From the NCBI RefSeq assembly GCF_038039535.1, contig NZ_JBBPHP010000039.1:1-64000 (forward strand): 64,000 bases of DNA, written 5' to 3'. A model generated the notes under the pieces. It searched no databases. It saw only the letters and a program-made list of their open reading frames with translations, and had not been told where the DNA came from. Numbering within the stretch: the first letter of the stretch is position 1; the number at the start of each line of letters is the position of its first letter. Shown piece by piece: positions 8,075 to 16,727 of the stretch. Origin of the DNA: Catalinimonas sp038039535. Lineage in GTDB: Bacteria > Bacteroidota > Bacteroidia > Cytophagales > Cyclobacteriaceae. The position numbers and the translations under genes were made by a program.

Positions 8075-9214
8075 TTATGACACTACTTTTTGATGAGGCA
8101 CAACCATTGTAAAAGTGGTTCCTTCTTCTTGTGCGCTTTGTACTTCCACTTTGCCTCCATGCGCCTCTACTATGCCTTTCACCAGCGTTAGGCCAAGGCC
8201 CCAACCTTTGGATTTTGCAGGGGCAGCACGATAGTATAGATTAAACAACTCCTTTTGCTTTTCCTTCTCAATCGGCTCCCCAAAGTTCTTTACTGCTATA
8301 TAGGTTTGATGCGCATCCTGCCTTATGCTAATATTCACATCACTTTCAGGATCACCATGTTTAAGAGCATTTGACACCAGGTTGTCAATAGCTCTGCGTA
8401 AAGCTTTGACATCCCAATAGCCCATTATCTCGGCCTGATCTGCCTCCAAATGGATTTTAGCCTGTGTATCAGGATTTAAGCCATATAAAGAAGTCTTGAC
8501 TTCTTCAAGCAAGTCACCCTCTTCCCGATGTATAGGCAAATGTTCTCCCGACTGAATGAGACTCACATTAAGTAGGTTGTTGATCAGGTCATTTCCTTTG
8601 GTCATGCTAAGCTTGATCACATTGAGCAACTTCTCTATGAGTTCGTCATTAGCCGGTGACAAACGCGTTTCCAGTATCTCAACTGCAGAAAGGGTGTTAT
8701 TGAGAGGGCTTCTGATATCATGTGATAGCGCAGCGATAAACTGATCGCGTAGCATATCCTGGTCCTTCATTTGGTCAAGTAATTTTTCTACTTCTTCCTG
8801 ATTAGAGTGATCTTCTGCCTGCCGGAATTTATAAAAAGCATCACTGGCCTGCTCTACTGCTTCGTCTATCACATAGGTAATAATATCGCGCTCCAGGCTA
8901 CTCATATTTTCATATTGGCCATCCAATACATTAAACAAGGTTCTCTTCAGCAAGCGGTATTCTTTGATAATATGCCTGAGAGAGTACTCTGAGAAGGAAA
9001 CTCTTTGCCGGGCATGCTTCTCACCTTTTACCTGTATGTGGCTAACGTCCTGAGAACGAATAGCCTCTATCAAGGCATCTATCAGGTCAGGTACACTATT
9101 CATAATGGTAGGCTGCTCATACTCCTGAGAATGAGGAATTTCTGTCTCTACGCTCTCAACCCATTGCTGAATGATATGCTCTTTTTCGCGTTCTATAATA
9201 TCGGCTGCGTCCAT
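8075..9214 (-). CDS. Soluble sensor histidine kinase
   Basis: About 379 residues from the ATG giving MDAADIIEREKEHI; a GTG 36 bases upstream (9250) is possible but less convincing. The N-terminal ~140 residues are helical and resemble the RsbR-type sensor domain that precedes kinases (IIQQWVESVE ... LRHIIKEYRLLKRTLF). Then come the H-box FIAALSHDIRSPLNNTL, the N-box DNLVSNALKHG, and the ATP-lid glycines GWGLGLTLVKGIVEAHGG. There is no TM segment. No response regulator lies beside it, so it is an orphan kinase by position. It is the only complete kinase in this three-gene group and could supply ATPase activity to the two membrane relatives downstream; that is inference, and 189 bases separate them. 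Confidence 0.75.
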   Translation of the reverse strand: MDAADIIEREKEHIIQQWVESVETEIPHSQEYEQPTIMNSVPDLIDALIEAIRSQDVSHIQVKGEKHARQRVSFSEYSLRHIIKEYRLLKRTLFNVLDGQYENMSSLERDIITYVIDEAVEQASDAFYKFRQAEDHSNQEEVEKLLDQMKDQDMLRDQFIAALSHDIRSPLNNTLSAVEILETRLSPANDELIEKLLNVIKLSMTKGNDLINNLLNVSLIQSGEHLPIHREEGDLLEEVKTSLYGLNPDTQAKIHLEADQAEIMGYWDVKALRRAIDNLVSNALKHGDPESDVNISIRQDAHQTYIAVKNFGEPIEKEKQKELFNLYYRAAPAKSKGWGLGLTLVKGIVEAHGGKVEVQSAQEEGTTFTMVVPHQKVVS

Positions 9215-9520
9215 ATGGGTTTTCTTGATGGTAAAATTGTTATAATGCACTTATGCATAAAGCAGTTCATTTCAAAGGGTTAATAAATCTTGATTTAAGA
9301 CCATTTCTTGAATATGAGTAATGAGAATAACGAAATACACGATAAGAGCAAAGTAATCCTCTTTATTTATATTTTTCTGATATCCCGCTACTCTCTTAGA
9401 TGTAAGTAAGTCTATAGAACTGATTTTTGACAAATAAGTGTGAATTTGCTGGTTATCTCCCGCATAAACTCTAGCTTTAGACTGTAAATGCCAAGGTAGG
9501 CATAGCTAATCTTTACGGCC

Positions 9521-10420
9521 ATGGATGGACTCTTCAGTATTTTAATCATTATTGGCGCAGTGATCCTGGGCATCATGCTATTATTTTACATACTACCGAT
9601 CAACATATGGGTTCCTGCTGTCTTTTCGGGAGTAAGGGTAAGGTTACTGAATTTGACCTTTATGCGGGTACGTAGAGTACCTCCCAGCACCATTGCTAAT
9701 GCTATGATCCTGGCCAGTAAAGCAGGCCTAAGTGATGTCAGCTCTGACGAGTTGGAAACACATTATTTGGCAGGAGGAAATGTACCTACTGTAGTGAAAG
9801 CATTAATCGTTGCCGATAAAGCCAACATTCCCCTTACTTTTAAGCAGGCTACTGCCATTGATCTGGCTGGTAGAGATGTGCTACAAGCTGTGCAGACTTC
9901 CGTTACACCCAAGATCATAGATACACCTTCCATAGCCGGTGTGGCAGGTGACGGTATTCAGCTAATCGTCCGGGCAAGGGTAACGGTACGGGCCAATATA
10001 CAGCAACTGGTGGGTGGAGCCGGTGAAGACACTATTCTGGCCCGCGTAGGGGAAGGGATCATCAATACCATTGGTTCAGCCCATTCGCATACCATCATCC
10101 TGGAAAACCCTGATAACATCTCCAAAAATATCCTGGAAAGAGGACTGGACGCAGGTACTGCCTTCAGTATTTTATCCGTAGATATTGCTGATGTAGATGT
10201 GGGAGAGAATATTGGTGCCAAACTGATGATAGATCAGGCCTCGGCCGACCTGAGAGTAGCAAAAGCCAAAGCGGAAGAAAAGCGGGCAATGGCCGTAGCT
10301 TTGGAGCAGGAAATGCGTGCCAAGTCTCAAGAAGCCCGGGCCAATGTGATTGCTGCCCAGGCTGAGGTTCCTATTGCCTTAGCTGAAGCCTTCAAAAAAG
10401 GGAATCTTAATCTCCGCTAA
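9521..10420 (+). CDS. floA: Flotillin-like protein FloA
   Basis: A 299-residue member of the FloA/UPF0365 family, which organises membrane microdomains. It has one N-terminal membrane segment (residues 4-26, then LPINIWVPAVFSGV), a PHB-like middle (VTPKIIDTPSIAGVAGDGIQL, VRARVTVRANIQQLVGG) and an Ala/Glu-rich helical tail (ADLRVAKAKAEEKRAMAVAL). The family usually has about 320-335 residues; this one stops at AFKKGNLNLR, where relatives continue with a short segment of the LGVMDYYRM type. No shifted frame after the stop restores it, so the short tail seems real. The gene is monocistronic. A TAGCTTTA near 9472 could be its -7 element. Confidence 0.9.
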   Translation: MDGLFSILIIIGAVILGIMLLFYILPINIWVPAVFSGVRVRLLNLTFMRVRRVPPSTIANAMILASKAGLSDVSSDELETHYLAGGNVPTVVKALIVADKANIPLTFKQATAIDLAGRDVLQAVQTSVTPKIIDTPSIAGVAGDGIQLIVRARVTVRANIQQLVGGAGEDTILARVGEGIINTIGSAHSHTIILENPDNISKNILERGLDAGTAFSILSVDIADVDVGENIGAKLMIDQASADLRVAKAKAEEKRAMAVALEQEMRAKSQEARANVIAAQAEVPIALAEAFKKGNLNLR

Positions 10421-10436
10421 AGCTGTATGGGTTAAT

Positions 10437-11018
10437 TCAAAATGTAAAAGGAACTTCCACCATTGTCTGGTCCCAAGCCAGTTTCATTACTCCTTCTTTT
10501 ACTCCTTTACCCTTACCTTCAAATTGTATGGTGAAATTTTCTACCGGATTGCTGAGTTCTGAGACAGGAGCACTTACCCTCAACACATCCTTGGCTTCGT
10601 CATAGCTGTAAGCTCCCCACTGATCCACATCACTGCTCAGGATGATGGTCCATTCCTTTTCTCCCGGCACACTTAGCAGCGCATACGATCCAGCTTTTAC
10701 CTGCTTGCCATTGAGCTTTACATCTTCATAAAACTTAATCTCCGGAGCTTCATTCGCTCCATTTCTCCAGACTTTTCCATAAGGTACTAACTCCCCCATT
10801 ACTTCTCGTCCATTTTTAGCCGGACGACTGTAAGTTACTCTGATGACCGGGTAATCAAACTCAAGCTCTTCGGGCGCAAAACGTATATCGTGCGCAAAAT
10901 CATCGGGAAAGTAAGCCATATCCATCGGGCTTTTGTCAGTGCCACGAAGTTCCTGAGCATGTAAAGAGGAGCATAAAGCAAAGCAAAATAAGGAGAGCAA
11001 CAGGTAATTTTTCATCAT
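10437..11018 (-). CDS. DUF2911 family exported protein
   Basis: 193 residues from the ATG giving MMKNYLLLSLFCFALC, chosen because a Sec signal peptide begins there (cleavage near LHAQE). An upstream in-frame start would bury the signal behind 41 unlikely residues. The mature part has the DUF2911 hallmarks: VTYSRPAKNGREVMGELVPYGKV, WRNGANEAPEI, the GSYALLSVPGEKEWTIIL strand, and a C-terminal strand with KLAWDQTMVEVP. The function of the family is unknown; it is common in Bacteroidota and predicted to be periplasmic. A second DUF2911 gene lies near 59000 in this window. It is convergent with floA, 16 bases away. Confidence 0.8.
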   Translation of the reverse strand: MMKNYLLLSLFCFALCSSLHAQELRGTDKSPMDMAYFPDDFAHDIRFAPEELEFDYPVIRVTYSRPAKNGREVMGELVPYGKVWRNGANEAPEIKFYEDVKLNGKQVKAGSYALLSVPGEKEWTIILSSDVDQWGAYSYDEAKDVLRVSAPVSELSNPVENFTIQFEGKGKGVKEGVMKLAWDQTMVEVPFTF

Positions 11019-11386
11019 AGTAGGTTTGGTAAATAAATATAAAGCAAAAAACAATCTAAGCAGGGGCTTTTGAATGGAAGGTAAGATAGCTGACAATTGG
11101 CTGTATACAAAATGAGTAACAAACATATCTTTACCTCTCAAACAATAGTGGAATTAGTATACAAAGTGGAGATGGCATGAGCGTTTTCACTATTCAAGCT
11201 TAATGTAAACATTGTGTCAACCTTAAGAAAAATGTGGCCTTGAAAATACTCTTTATTTTCCATATCACTGATAATCAAAATCCTAACTTTTGAGAATGCC
11301 ATACACGTTGTGAAATCAAGGCAATATCAAAAACACAGCACGATTAAGGCATAAAAGTTGTGCAATCCTCACAAACACTACCCCCT
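11019..11386. other. Divergent intergenic region, AT-rich
   Basis: No gene is visible in these 368 bases between two divergent export-protein genes. On the minus strand, TATGTTTG at 11120-11127 matches the Bacteroidota -7 consensus and could be the DUF2911 promoter, but no TTG lies at the usual -33 distance. No strong hairpin or repeat was seen. Confidence 0.4.
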
Positions 11387-11950
11387 ATGAAAAGCACTTT
11401 TTTCTGCATAATCTGCCTGGCCTTTCTATCTTCCTGTATGGTTACCTATGGTGACAACAATTTCAGTCGTATCACCAAAGTAAATGAGATTGAATGTGTG
11501 GACAAAGCAGAACGGATGTATCTGTTTTTTGAAGGTGAACCTATTGATTATACCTACGAACGTATAGGTCTGGTAGAAGCTAACGGTGATCGCTTCACCT
11601 CTAACGATCTAGTAATGGACTACCTCAAATATGAAGCCTGGAATGCCTGTGCCAATGCGATCATCAATATCAGGCGCGACTTTAAAACCAGAGAAGAAGG
11701 CTCCATGCTGGATGAGGAAGATGATACCGACTTCTATGATGCTACCGTATATTCTGGACTTGCCGTACGCATATATACTGATGAAGAATTTGTCAGCAAA
11801 TATGGCAACGGTCTGGATACATCTTTCCGAGAAGTAGTGGCTAATGATATGAACCAACAAATAAAGGAAAGTAATACGCAGGCTACTGCTTCTGTGGTAT
11901 TGCTCGTGCTAGGGATAATGGTAGCCATAGTTACATTGGGAAATCACTAA
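11387..11950 (+). CDS. Predicted lipoprotein with C-terminal TM helix, unknown function
   Basis: 187 residues from the ATG giving MKSTFFCIICLAFLSSC, a lipoprotein signal with Cys at residue 17 (FLSSC). A GTG nine codons upstream is in frame but unlikely. The mature part has mixed strands and helices (ERMYLFFEGEPIDYTYERIG, then AWNACANAIINIRRDF), an acidic loop (MLDEEDDTDFYDA) and a final hydrophobic helix ASVVLLVLGIMVAIVTLG. The pattern ERIG followed by NACANAII resembles small Bacteroidota lipoproteins of the YbjQ/DUF6567-like kind, but I do not assign a family. A lipid anchor plus a C-terminal helix is unusual. It stands alone. Confidence 0.6.
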   Translation: MKSTFFCIICLAFLSSCMVTYGDNNFSRITKVNEIECVDKAERMYLFFEGEPIDYTYERIGLVEANGDRFTSNDLVMDYLKYEAWNACANAIINIRRDFKTREEGSMLDEEDDTDFYDATVYSGLAVRIYTDEEFVSKYGNGLDTSFREVVANDMNQQIKESNTQATASVVLLVLGIMVAIVTLGNH

Positions 11951-12053
11951 GTAAAGGTTTGCTGGCTTAAATTCCTGTTGTGGTAAAGCTAAAATTATTT
12001 ATTTATCTTAGGTAAGCTTTTCAACATTTCCCAAACCCTCAACCTGCTATATC

Positions 12054-12695
12054 ATGAAAGCCCGCTATCTGCTTTTGTTTTTGTTTGCCTTCTTTGCTAT
12101 TGGCGTGGGCTTGTACCCTGCCATTTACTTTCTTACCGATATGAGTGATCAGGGGATATTTGCAGGTAAGACTGAGGAATTACTTGCCAGCAACTTCTGG
12201 AATTTATGTTTTTATGCCCATGTAGGCTTTGGAGGTATTGCCCTGCTGAGCGGCTGGTCGCAGTTCTTCAAAAAAATCCGCAACAAGCATCTCAGGCTAC
12301 ACCGCAACCTGGGTAAAGTTTATCTACTGGCCGTATTACTCAGTGGACTTTCCAGCCTCTACATTGCATATTACACTGCCGGAGGTATCGTATCCGTTAT
12401 CGGCTTTGAAGCGTTGGGCTCTCTTTGGCTGTTCACCTCTGCTATGGCTTACATGGCAATCAGGAAGAGGAATACTGACGCACACGAAAACTGGATGATC
12501 AGAAGTTACGCCCTTACTTTTGCCGCAGTAACGCTCAGGTTATGGATTCCTTTGTTCATGGGTGCCTTCCAAATGTCTTTCATAGAATCTTACCGCATCA
12601 TTGCCTGGCTCTGCTGGGTGCCCAACCTGCTCATTGCCCAGTGGATCATTCACCAAAAATATTTCAAAAAGAAGCAGCTAAGTTTAGCACGATAA
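12054..12695 (+). CDS. DUF2306 family membrane protein
   Basis: A 213-residue polytopic protein with about six hydrophobic segments. Features of the DUF2306 family are NLCFYAHVGFGGIALLSGWSQF, the basic loop RNKHLRLHRNLGKVYLLAVLLSG, and DAHENWMIRSYALTFAAVTLRL, with conserved His residues (HVGF, LHR, HENW) on the same side of the membrane. The function is unknown; the conserved histidines would suit haem or metal binding, which is inference. The start MKARYLLLF leads straight into the first membrane helix. It is a single gene. Confidence 0.75.
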   Translation: MKARYLLLFLFAFFAIGVGLYPAIYFLTDMSDQGIFAGKTEELLASNFWNLCFYAHVGFGGIALLSGWSQFFKKIRNKHLRLHRNLGKVYLLAVLLSGLSSLYIAYYTAGGIVSVIGFEALGSLWLFTSAMAYMAIRKRNTDAHENWMIRSYALTFAAVTLRLWIPLFMGAFQMSFIESYRIIAWLCWVPNLLIAQWIIHQKYFKKKQLSLAR

Positions 12696-12781
12696 ATTTA
12701 TGGCCTCACTATTAAGGAGAGCCAGTTAAATAGCCTTATATTGTTAGCTATCATTTGCTTAACAACCTAGCCTGCAATACA

Positions 12782-13735
12782 ATGATACGATACCTGCTCT
12801 TTTTGTGCTCATTACTTCCCTATGTATCACTTTGTCAATCTGTTAACACTGATAAGCCCCGCGTAATTGTATCTACCGACATTGGGGGAAGTGATCCTGA
12901 CGATTTTCAGTCTATGGTACATTTTCTGGTCTATGCCGATCGCTTTGCCATAGAAGGTCTAATCAGTTCTCCCCCTCACGAAGGAAGAAAGGAGCACATA
13001 GAAGAAGTACTGCAAGCCTATACCAAAGATTATCCTCAACTCAGGCAACACGGAGAGTTTCCATCGCCGGAAGCACTATTACAAGTGACGAAACAAGGGG
13101 CTGTTGACTCACTCACCACTTCCGAACCTACTGAGCTAAGCGAAGGGGCTGAGTGGATTGTTCAAAAAGCCAAAGAGGATTCAGCGCCACTTTATGTACT
13201 GGTCTGGGGTTCTATCACTGATGTAGCCCAGGCGGTGCATGCTGATCCTTCTATCAAAAAGAACTTAAGAGTTTATTCCATTGGTTCATGGAATACCCGC
13301 CTGGACCCCAATTCCCGTGATTACCTCTACGAAAATCACCCTGACCTCTGGTGGATTGAAAACAATACTACTTTCAGAGGTATGTATATGGGCGGCATAC
13401 AGGAAGGGGAACATGAAAACACTGCTTTCGTAGAAAAGCATGTAAAAGGACACGGTACCTTAGGTGAGTTGTTCTGGGAAAAGAAAAAGGACATCAAAAT
13501 GGGCGATACTCCCTCGGTTTTGTATATGCTTTCCGGTGACCCTGCTAATCCTACTGACAAGAGTTGGGGTGGCACTTTTGTCAAAACGGCTCACGGACCT
13601 CATTACTGGACCGATGACCCAAAGGCGGAACTGGTGGAAAATGACCGTCCCGGGGCTAAAACCGTCAACCGCTACCGCAAAGCTTATCTGGACGACTGGG
13701 CAAAGCGTATGGACTGGACGTTAAAAGAGCCGTAA
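12782..13735 (+). CDS. DUF1593 nucleoside-hydrolase-like exported protein
   Basis: 317 residues from the ATG giving MIRYLLFLCSLLPYVSLCQ, a signal peptide; a TTG nine codons upstream is in frame but would spoil it. The mature protein opens with PRVIVSTDIGGSDPDDFQSM, the Asp-rich calcium site of the nucleoside hydrolase fold, and continues with LVWGSITDVAQAV and IGSWNTRLDPNSRDYLYENH as in DUF1593/Sde182 proteins. Full Sde182-like proteins carry a second C-terminal beta domain; this one ends soon after KSWGGTFVKTAHGPHYWTDD, so it is the single-domain form. Probably a periplasmic hydrolase of sugar or nucleoside compounds; the substrate is unknown. It is convergent with the Uma2 gene, 4 bases away. 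Confidence 0.75.
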   Translation: MIRYLLFLCSLLPYVSLCQSVNTDKPRVIVSTDIGGSDPDDFQSMVHFLVYADRFAIEGLISSPPHEGRKEHIEEVLQAYTKDYPQLRQHGEFPSPEALLQVTKQGAVDSLTTSEPTELSEGAEWIVQKAKEDSAPLYVLVWGSITDVAQAVHADPSIKKNLRVYSIGSWNTRLDPNSRDYLYENHPDLWWIENNTTFRGMYMGGIQEGEHENTAFVEKHVKGHGTLGELFWEKKKDIKMGDTPSVLYMLSGDPANPTDKSWGGTFVKTAHGPHYWTDDPKAELVENDRPGAKTVNRYRKAYLDDWAKRMDWTLKEP

Positions 13736-13739
13736 TCCC

Positions 13740-14339
13740 CTACTTCTGAATCCAACCTAAGTCAAATGTAAAACCTGGCAATACTGTATCTCCCGAAATA
13801 CGTTGCTGGTAACTCTCAACTTCTTTTACTGCCTGCCCGGGCGTGTAAATAAACACTTTTTCTTCAGAAGGCTGGAATAGCCAGGCCAGGCGGCAACCGT
13901 TATCCATCCACTCTTCCATTTTCTGCTGAGCTGCGCTAAGGTTATCCGATTCAGACATTAATTCCACGACAAAGTCTGGGCAAAGCGGAGGAAATTTCTT
14001 TTTTTCATCTTCAGTTAAAGCCTCCCAACGGCCCCGGGAAATCCAGGAATCATCAGGAGAACGTGTGGCACCGTTAGCCAAAGCGAACCCCGTGGAAGAA
14101 TCAAAGACTACACCAAGTTGAGTTTGCTCATTCCACAAATCAAGTTTCGCAACAATTTTTGAATTACTTCTCCCTGTATTTCCTCCGGTAGGTGCCATAA
14201 TAATGATTTCCCCTTTACTGTTTTTTTCCATGCGGACATGCTCATTTTCCTGACAGAACTCATAAAACTCATCGTCTGTCATTTTTATACTGTCCGGAAA
14301 TTTTATCGCAAAAGATTCCATATCTGATTCAGTTATCAT
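13740..14339 (-). CDS. Uma2 family (DUF820) endonuclease-like protein
   Basis: A 199-residue protein of the Uma2/DUF820 family, which has a PD-(D/E)XK nuclease-type fold. Seen here are the N-terminal helix MTDDEFYEFCQENEHVRME, the strand KGEIIIMAPTGG, the acidic site region SPDDSWISRGRW and CPDFVVELMSESD (Asp and Glu of the core), and the Lys helix AAQQKMEEWMDNGCRLAWL. Such genes are often multicopy in Bacteroidota and cyanobacteria; their biological role is not settled. MESFAIK six codons later is an alternative start. Confidence 0.8.
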   Translation of the reverse strand: MITESDMESFAIKFPDSIKMTDDEFYEFCQENEHVRMEKNSKGEIIIMAPTGGNTGRSNSKIVAKLDLWNEQTQLGVVFDSSTGFALANGATRSPDDSWISRGRWEALTEDEKKKFPPLCPDFVVELMSESDNLSAAQQKMEEWMDNGCRLAWLFQPSEEKVFIYTPGQAVKEVESYQQRISGDTVLPGFTFDLGWIQK

Positions 14340-14418
14340 GCTTCACTTTTCCTAATTTAGCTTAAATGATGAAGCTTATAGAACAAGTCTGTTTAATTTC
14401 TTTTTCTTTTTTAATCAA

Positions 14419-14721
14419 ATGATTTACTTCACCCAACTTATCTACCTCAAAGAAGGTCAGGAAGAGGCTTTTCATGCTTTTGAAGATGTTGCCATTCCTA
14501 TCATCAGCAAACATAAAGGGGAACTTCTTCTCCGGCTCAGACCTACCCAGGATACCGTTATAGACGCTACTCTTGAAAAACCATACGAGATTCATCTGGT
14601 ATCATTTCCTTCTGAGGCAGAATTTGAAAGCTTCACACGGGATGAAGAGCGTAAACAGTTTCTACATCTGAAAGAGCAGTCAATCAGAGCGGTATGGCTG
14701 GTTCAGGGACACAAGTTGTAA
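14419..14721 (+). CDS. DUF1330-like dimeric alpha-beta barrel protein
   Basis: A 100-residue protein with the ferredoxin-like ABM/DUF1330 pattern: first strand IYFTQLIYLKEGQEEAFHAFE, then PIISKHKGELLLRLRPT, then EIHLVSFPSEAEFESFTRDEERK. Proteins of this fold are small dimeric oxygenases or binding proteins; no catalytic residues can be assigned here. It is divergent from the Uma2 gene and 74 bases upstream of another small gene on the same strand, possibly co-transcribed. Confidence 0.6.
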   Translation: MIYFTQLIYLKEGQEEAFHAFEDVAIPIISKHKGELLLRLRPTQDTVIDATLEKPYEIHLVSFPSEAEFESFTRDEERKQFLHLKEQSIRAVWLVQGHKL

Positions 14722-14795
14722 CGGAAAGAACATGCTTATAATCTTCCTCCTTTTTCCCTATCTTAAAAGTTATTCTTAAGCCATATCTCCTTCCA

Positions 14796-15176
14796 ATGAA
14801 GCACTTGATATTTTCAGAGCGGCCCAGCAAAGAGGCATTGACCCAAGCCTTAAAAGAGGGTTTGGGTAGAGATTATAACGTCCGCTTCTTTGGTATTGGC
14901 CCTTACAAAAGCATCATCCTGAGCCGCTCTCCTCTTCACGCGGTGCAAATTTCCTACAGCAAACCCAACATCATACAGATTGAAGGTACCTATTCTTCTC
15001 CCTTCAGTGCCTTTATGGTGTGGTTAGATACTTTCTTTGGTGCCGGGCTCTCTGCTTTTGATTCTCCTCACGCAGACTGGCGTAAACTGGAAGCTGAGAT
15101 AAGCACTTTTCTGGAAGATCGGTTCATTAATGAGAAACAAAAAGTACAAGCTGATCTGGATTCTCTTTCTGAATAA
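14796..15176 (+). CDS. Hypothetical cytoplasmic protein, 126 aa
   Basis: A 126-residue protein I do not recognise. It reads as alternating strands and helices: SERPSKEALTQALKEGLG, then FFGIGPYKSIILSRSPLHAVQISYSKPNIIQIEG (a beta-rich core), then SPFSAFMVWLDTFFGAGLSAFD and a long charged C-terminal helix. There is no signal peptide or clear membrane helix, although FSAFMVWLDTFFGAGLS is amphipathic. It lies between the DUF1330-like gene and the beta-CASP gene on the same strand with 74- and 88-base gaps. Confidence 0.55.
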   Translation: MKHLIFSERPSKEALTQALKEGLGRDYNVRFFGIGPYKSIILSRSPLHAVQISYSKPNIIQIEGTYSSPFSAFMVWLDTFFGAGLSAFDSPHADWRKLEAEISTFLEDRFINEKQKVQADLDSLSE

Positions 15177-15264
15177 AAACAAAAATGAGCACCTAAAACC
15201 ATGAATCAAGCATTTGCTTTTTTAGCAGCAGGAGTTTTGGTAGATTATTGCCAAAACTACTCAT

Positions 15265-16665
15265 ATGAACATATCCATTCACTTTCTGGGTGCAGCCCAA
15301 TCAGTCACCGGCTCCAAGCATCTGCTTCATTTTGATGATTTTCAGGTATTGATAGATTGCGGTCTTTTTCAGGGACTCAAGGAGCTACGGCTTCGCAACT
15401 GGGACCCATTTCCTATGGATGTCTCTCAGGTGGAAGCGCTGGTACTCACCCATGCCCATATTGATCATATCGGCTACCTGCCCAAGCTCGTCAAAGAAGG
15501 CTTTGATGGGCCTGTTTACTGTACATCCGCTACCGCTGACCTGGCAAAAATTCTCCTGCTGGACTCTGCCAAGCTACAGGAAGAAGAAGCTGAATGGGCT
15601 AAAAAGAAAGGCTACTCTAAGCACAATCCCCCCAGACCATTGTATACTACTGAAGAGGCAGAAAACACTTTTCGCCTGTTCCAGCCTTATGAGTTTGACG
15701 AAGATATTTATCTGCGAGATGACATCTGCATCAAATTTCATTATGCCGGACATATTCTGGGTGCTGCCTGGGTAGAACTAACAGTACAAACGGATAAGCA
15801 GCAAAAAACCCTGGTATTTTCCGGTGATATCGGCCGCTATCACCAACCCGTATTGCGCGACCCGGTATCTATGAAGCAGGCCGATATTTTAGTAACCGAA
15901 TCTACTTATGGTGATAGGGATAATTTATTTGAAGACCCCTCAGAGGAGTTTGCTCAGGTGGTGAATGAGGCGATGGAAAGAGGAGGTTGCCTGCTTATTC
16001 CCGCATTTGCCCTGGGCCGTACTCAGATGGTCCAGTATTATCTCAGGACACTTATGGAATCAGGCAAAATTCCTAAGGTACCGGTATATCTGGATAGCCC
16101 TATGGCCATTAGCATGACGGAGTTGTATAAGCGGCACTTCTCTTACCACAAATTAAGAGATGAGGACCTGTCCGGTGAGTCTATTTTTGATTACGAATTT
16201 TTCAATTATTACCGCAGTGTACCTGCCTCTCAGACTATCAATGAGATACGTCGCAATGCCATCATCGTCTCTTCCAGTGGCATGTGCACCGGAGGCCGTA
16301 TTTTGCACCATCTTTATCATCGGCTTCCACGAGAAGAAGACACTATTCTTTTTGTAGGCTTTCAGGCAAAGGGAACGCGAGGGCGTGATATTTTGGAGCA
16401 AAAAGAAACCATCAGAATGTTCGGGCAGGAAGTTCCACTCAAAATGCAGATACGCAAAATTGACGGCCTGTCAGCGCATGCCGATAAAAATGAATTACTC
16501 CAATGGGTGGGGACCCTACAGGAAGCACCCAAACGTACTTTTATTGTACATGGAGAACCTGAAAGTGCGCAAGGTTTCCAACAAACGCTTACCCAAAAAC
16601 TGGGCTGGTCAAATGTACATGTCCCCAATTATATGGAACAGCATAAATTGTTTGATAACATATAA
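15265..16665 (+). CDS. MBL-fold beta-CASP exonuclease/RNA-processing protein
   Basis: A 466-residue metallo-beta-lactamase of the CPSF73/YSH1-like RNA-specificity group. Metal ligands are LTHAHIDHIGYLPKL (HxHxDH), GHILGAAWVEL, and SGDIGRYHQPVL (Asp). The beta-CASP insert begins at VTESTYGDR and includes IPAFALGRTQ and YLDSPMAISMTELY; conserved closing motifs are SSSGMCTGGRILHHL, GFQAKGTRGR, IDGLSAHADKNELL and FIVHGEPES. These proteins are cytoplasmic zinc-dependent nucleases. The length is normal and no key residue is missing. The start is close to the first strand (ISIHFLGAAQSVTGS). It stands alone, 88 bases after the previous gene. Confidence 0.9.
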   Translation: MNISIHFLGAAQSVTGSKHLLHFDDFQVLIDCGLFQGLKELRLRNWDPFPMDVSQVEALVLTHAHIDHIGYLPKLVKEGFDGPVYCTSATADLAKILLLDSAKLQEEEAEWAKKKGYSKHNPPRPLYTTEEAENTFRLFQPYEFDEDIYLRDDICIKFHYAGHILGAAWVELTVQTDKQQKTLVFSGDIGRYHQPVLRDPVSMKQADILVTESTYGDRDNLFEDPSEEFAQVVNEAMERGGCLLIPAFALGRTQMVQYYLRTLMESGKIPKVPVYLDSPMAISMTELYKRHFSYHKLRDEDLSGESIFDYEFFNYYRSVPASQTINEIRRNAIIVSSSGMCTGGRILHHLYHRLPREEDTILFVGFQAKGTRGRDILEQKETIRMFGQEVPLKMQIRKIDGLSAHADKNELLQWVGTLQEAPKRTFIVHGEPESAQGFQQTLTQKLGWSNVHVPNYMEQHKLFDNI

Positions 16666-16727
16666 ATGGAATTATCAATAGCATCAGATTTGACTGTATA
16701 TTAATAATACCACTGACTATTAATACT

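Noticed and set aside
9314..9409. Plus-strand 31-codon frame with a hydrophobic end in the leader region of floA
   Set aside because: Very short, no coupling to neighbours and no recognisable signal; not enough to call a gene.
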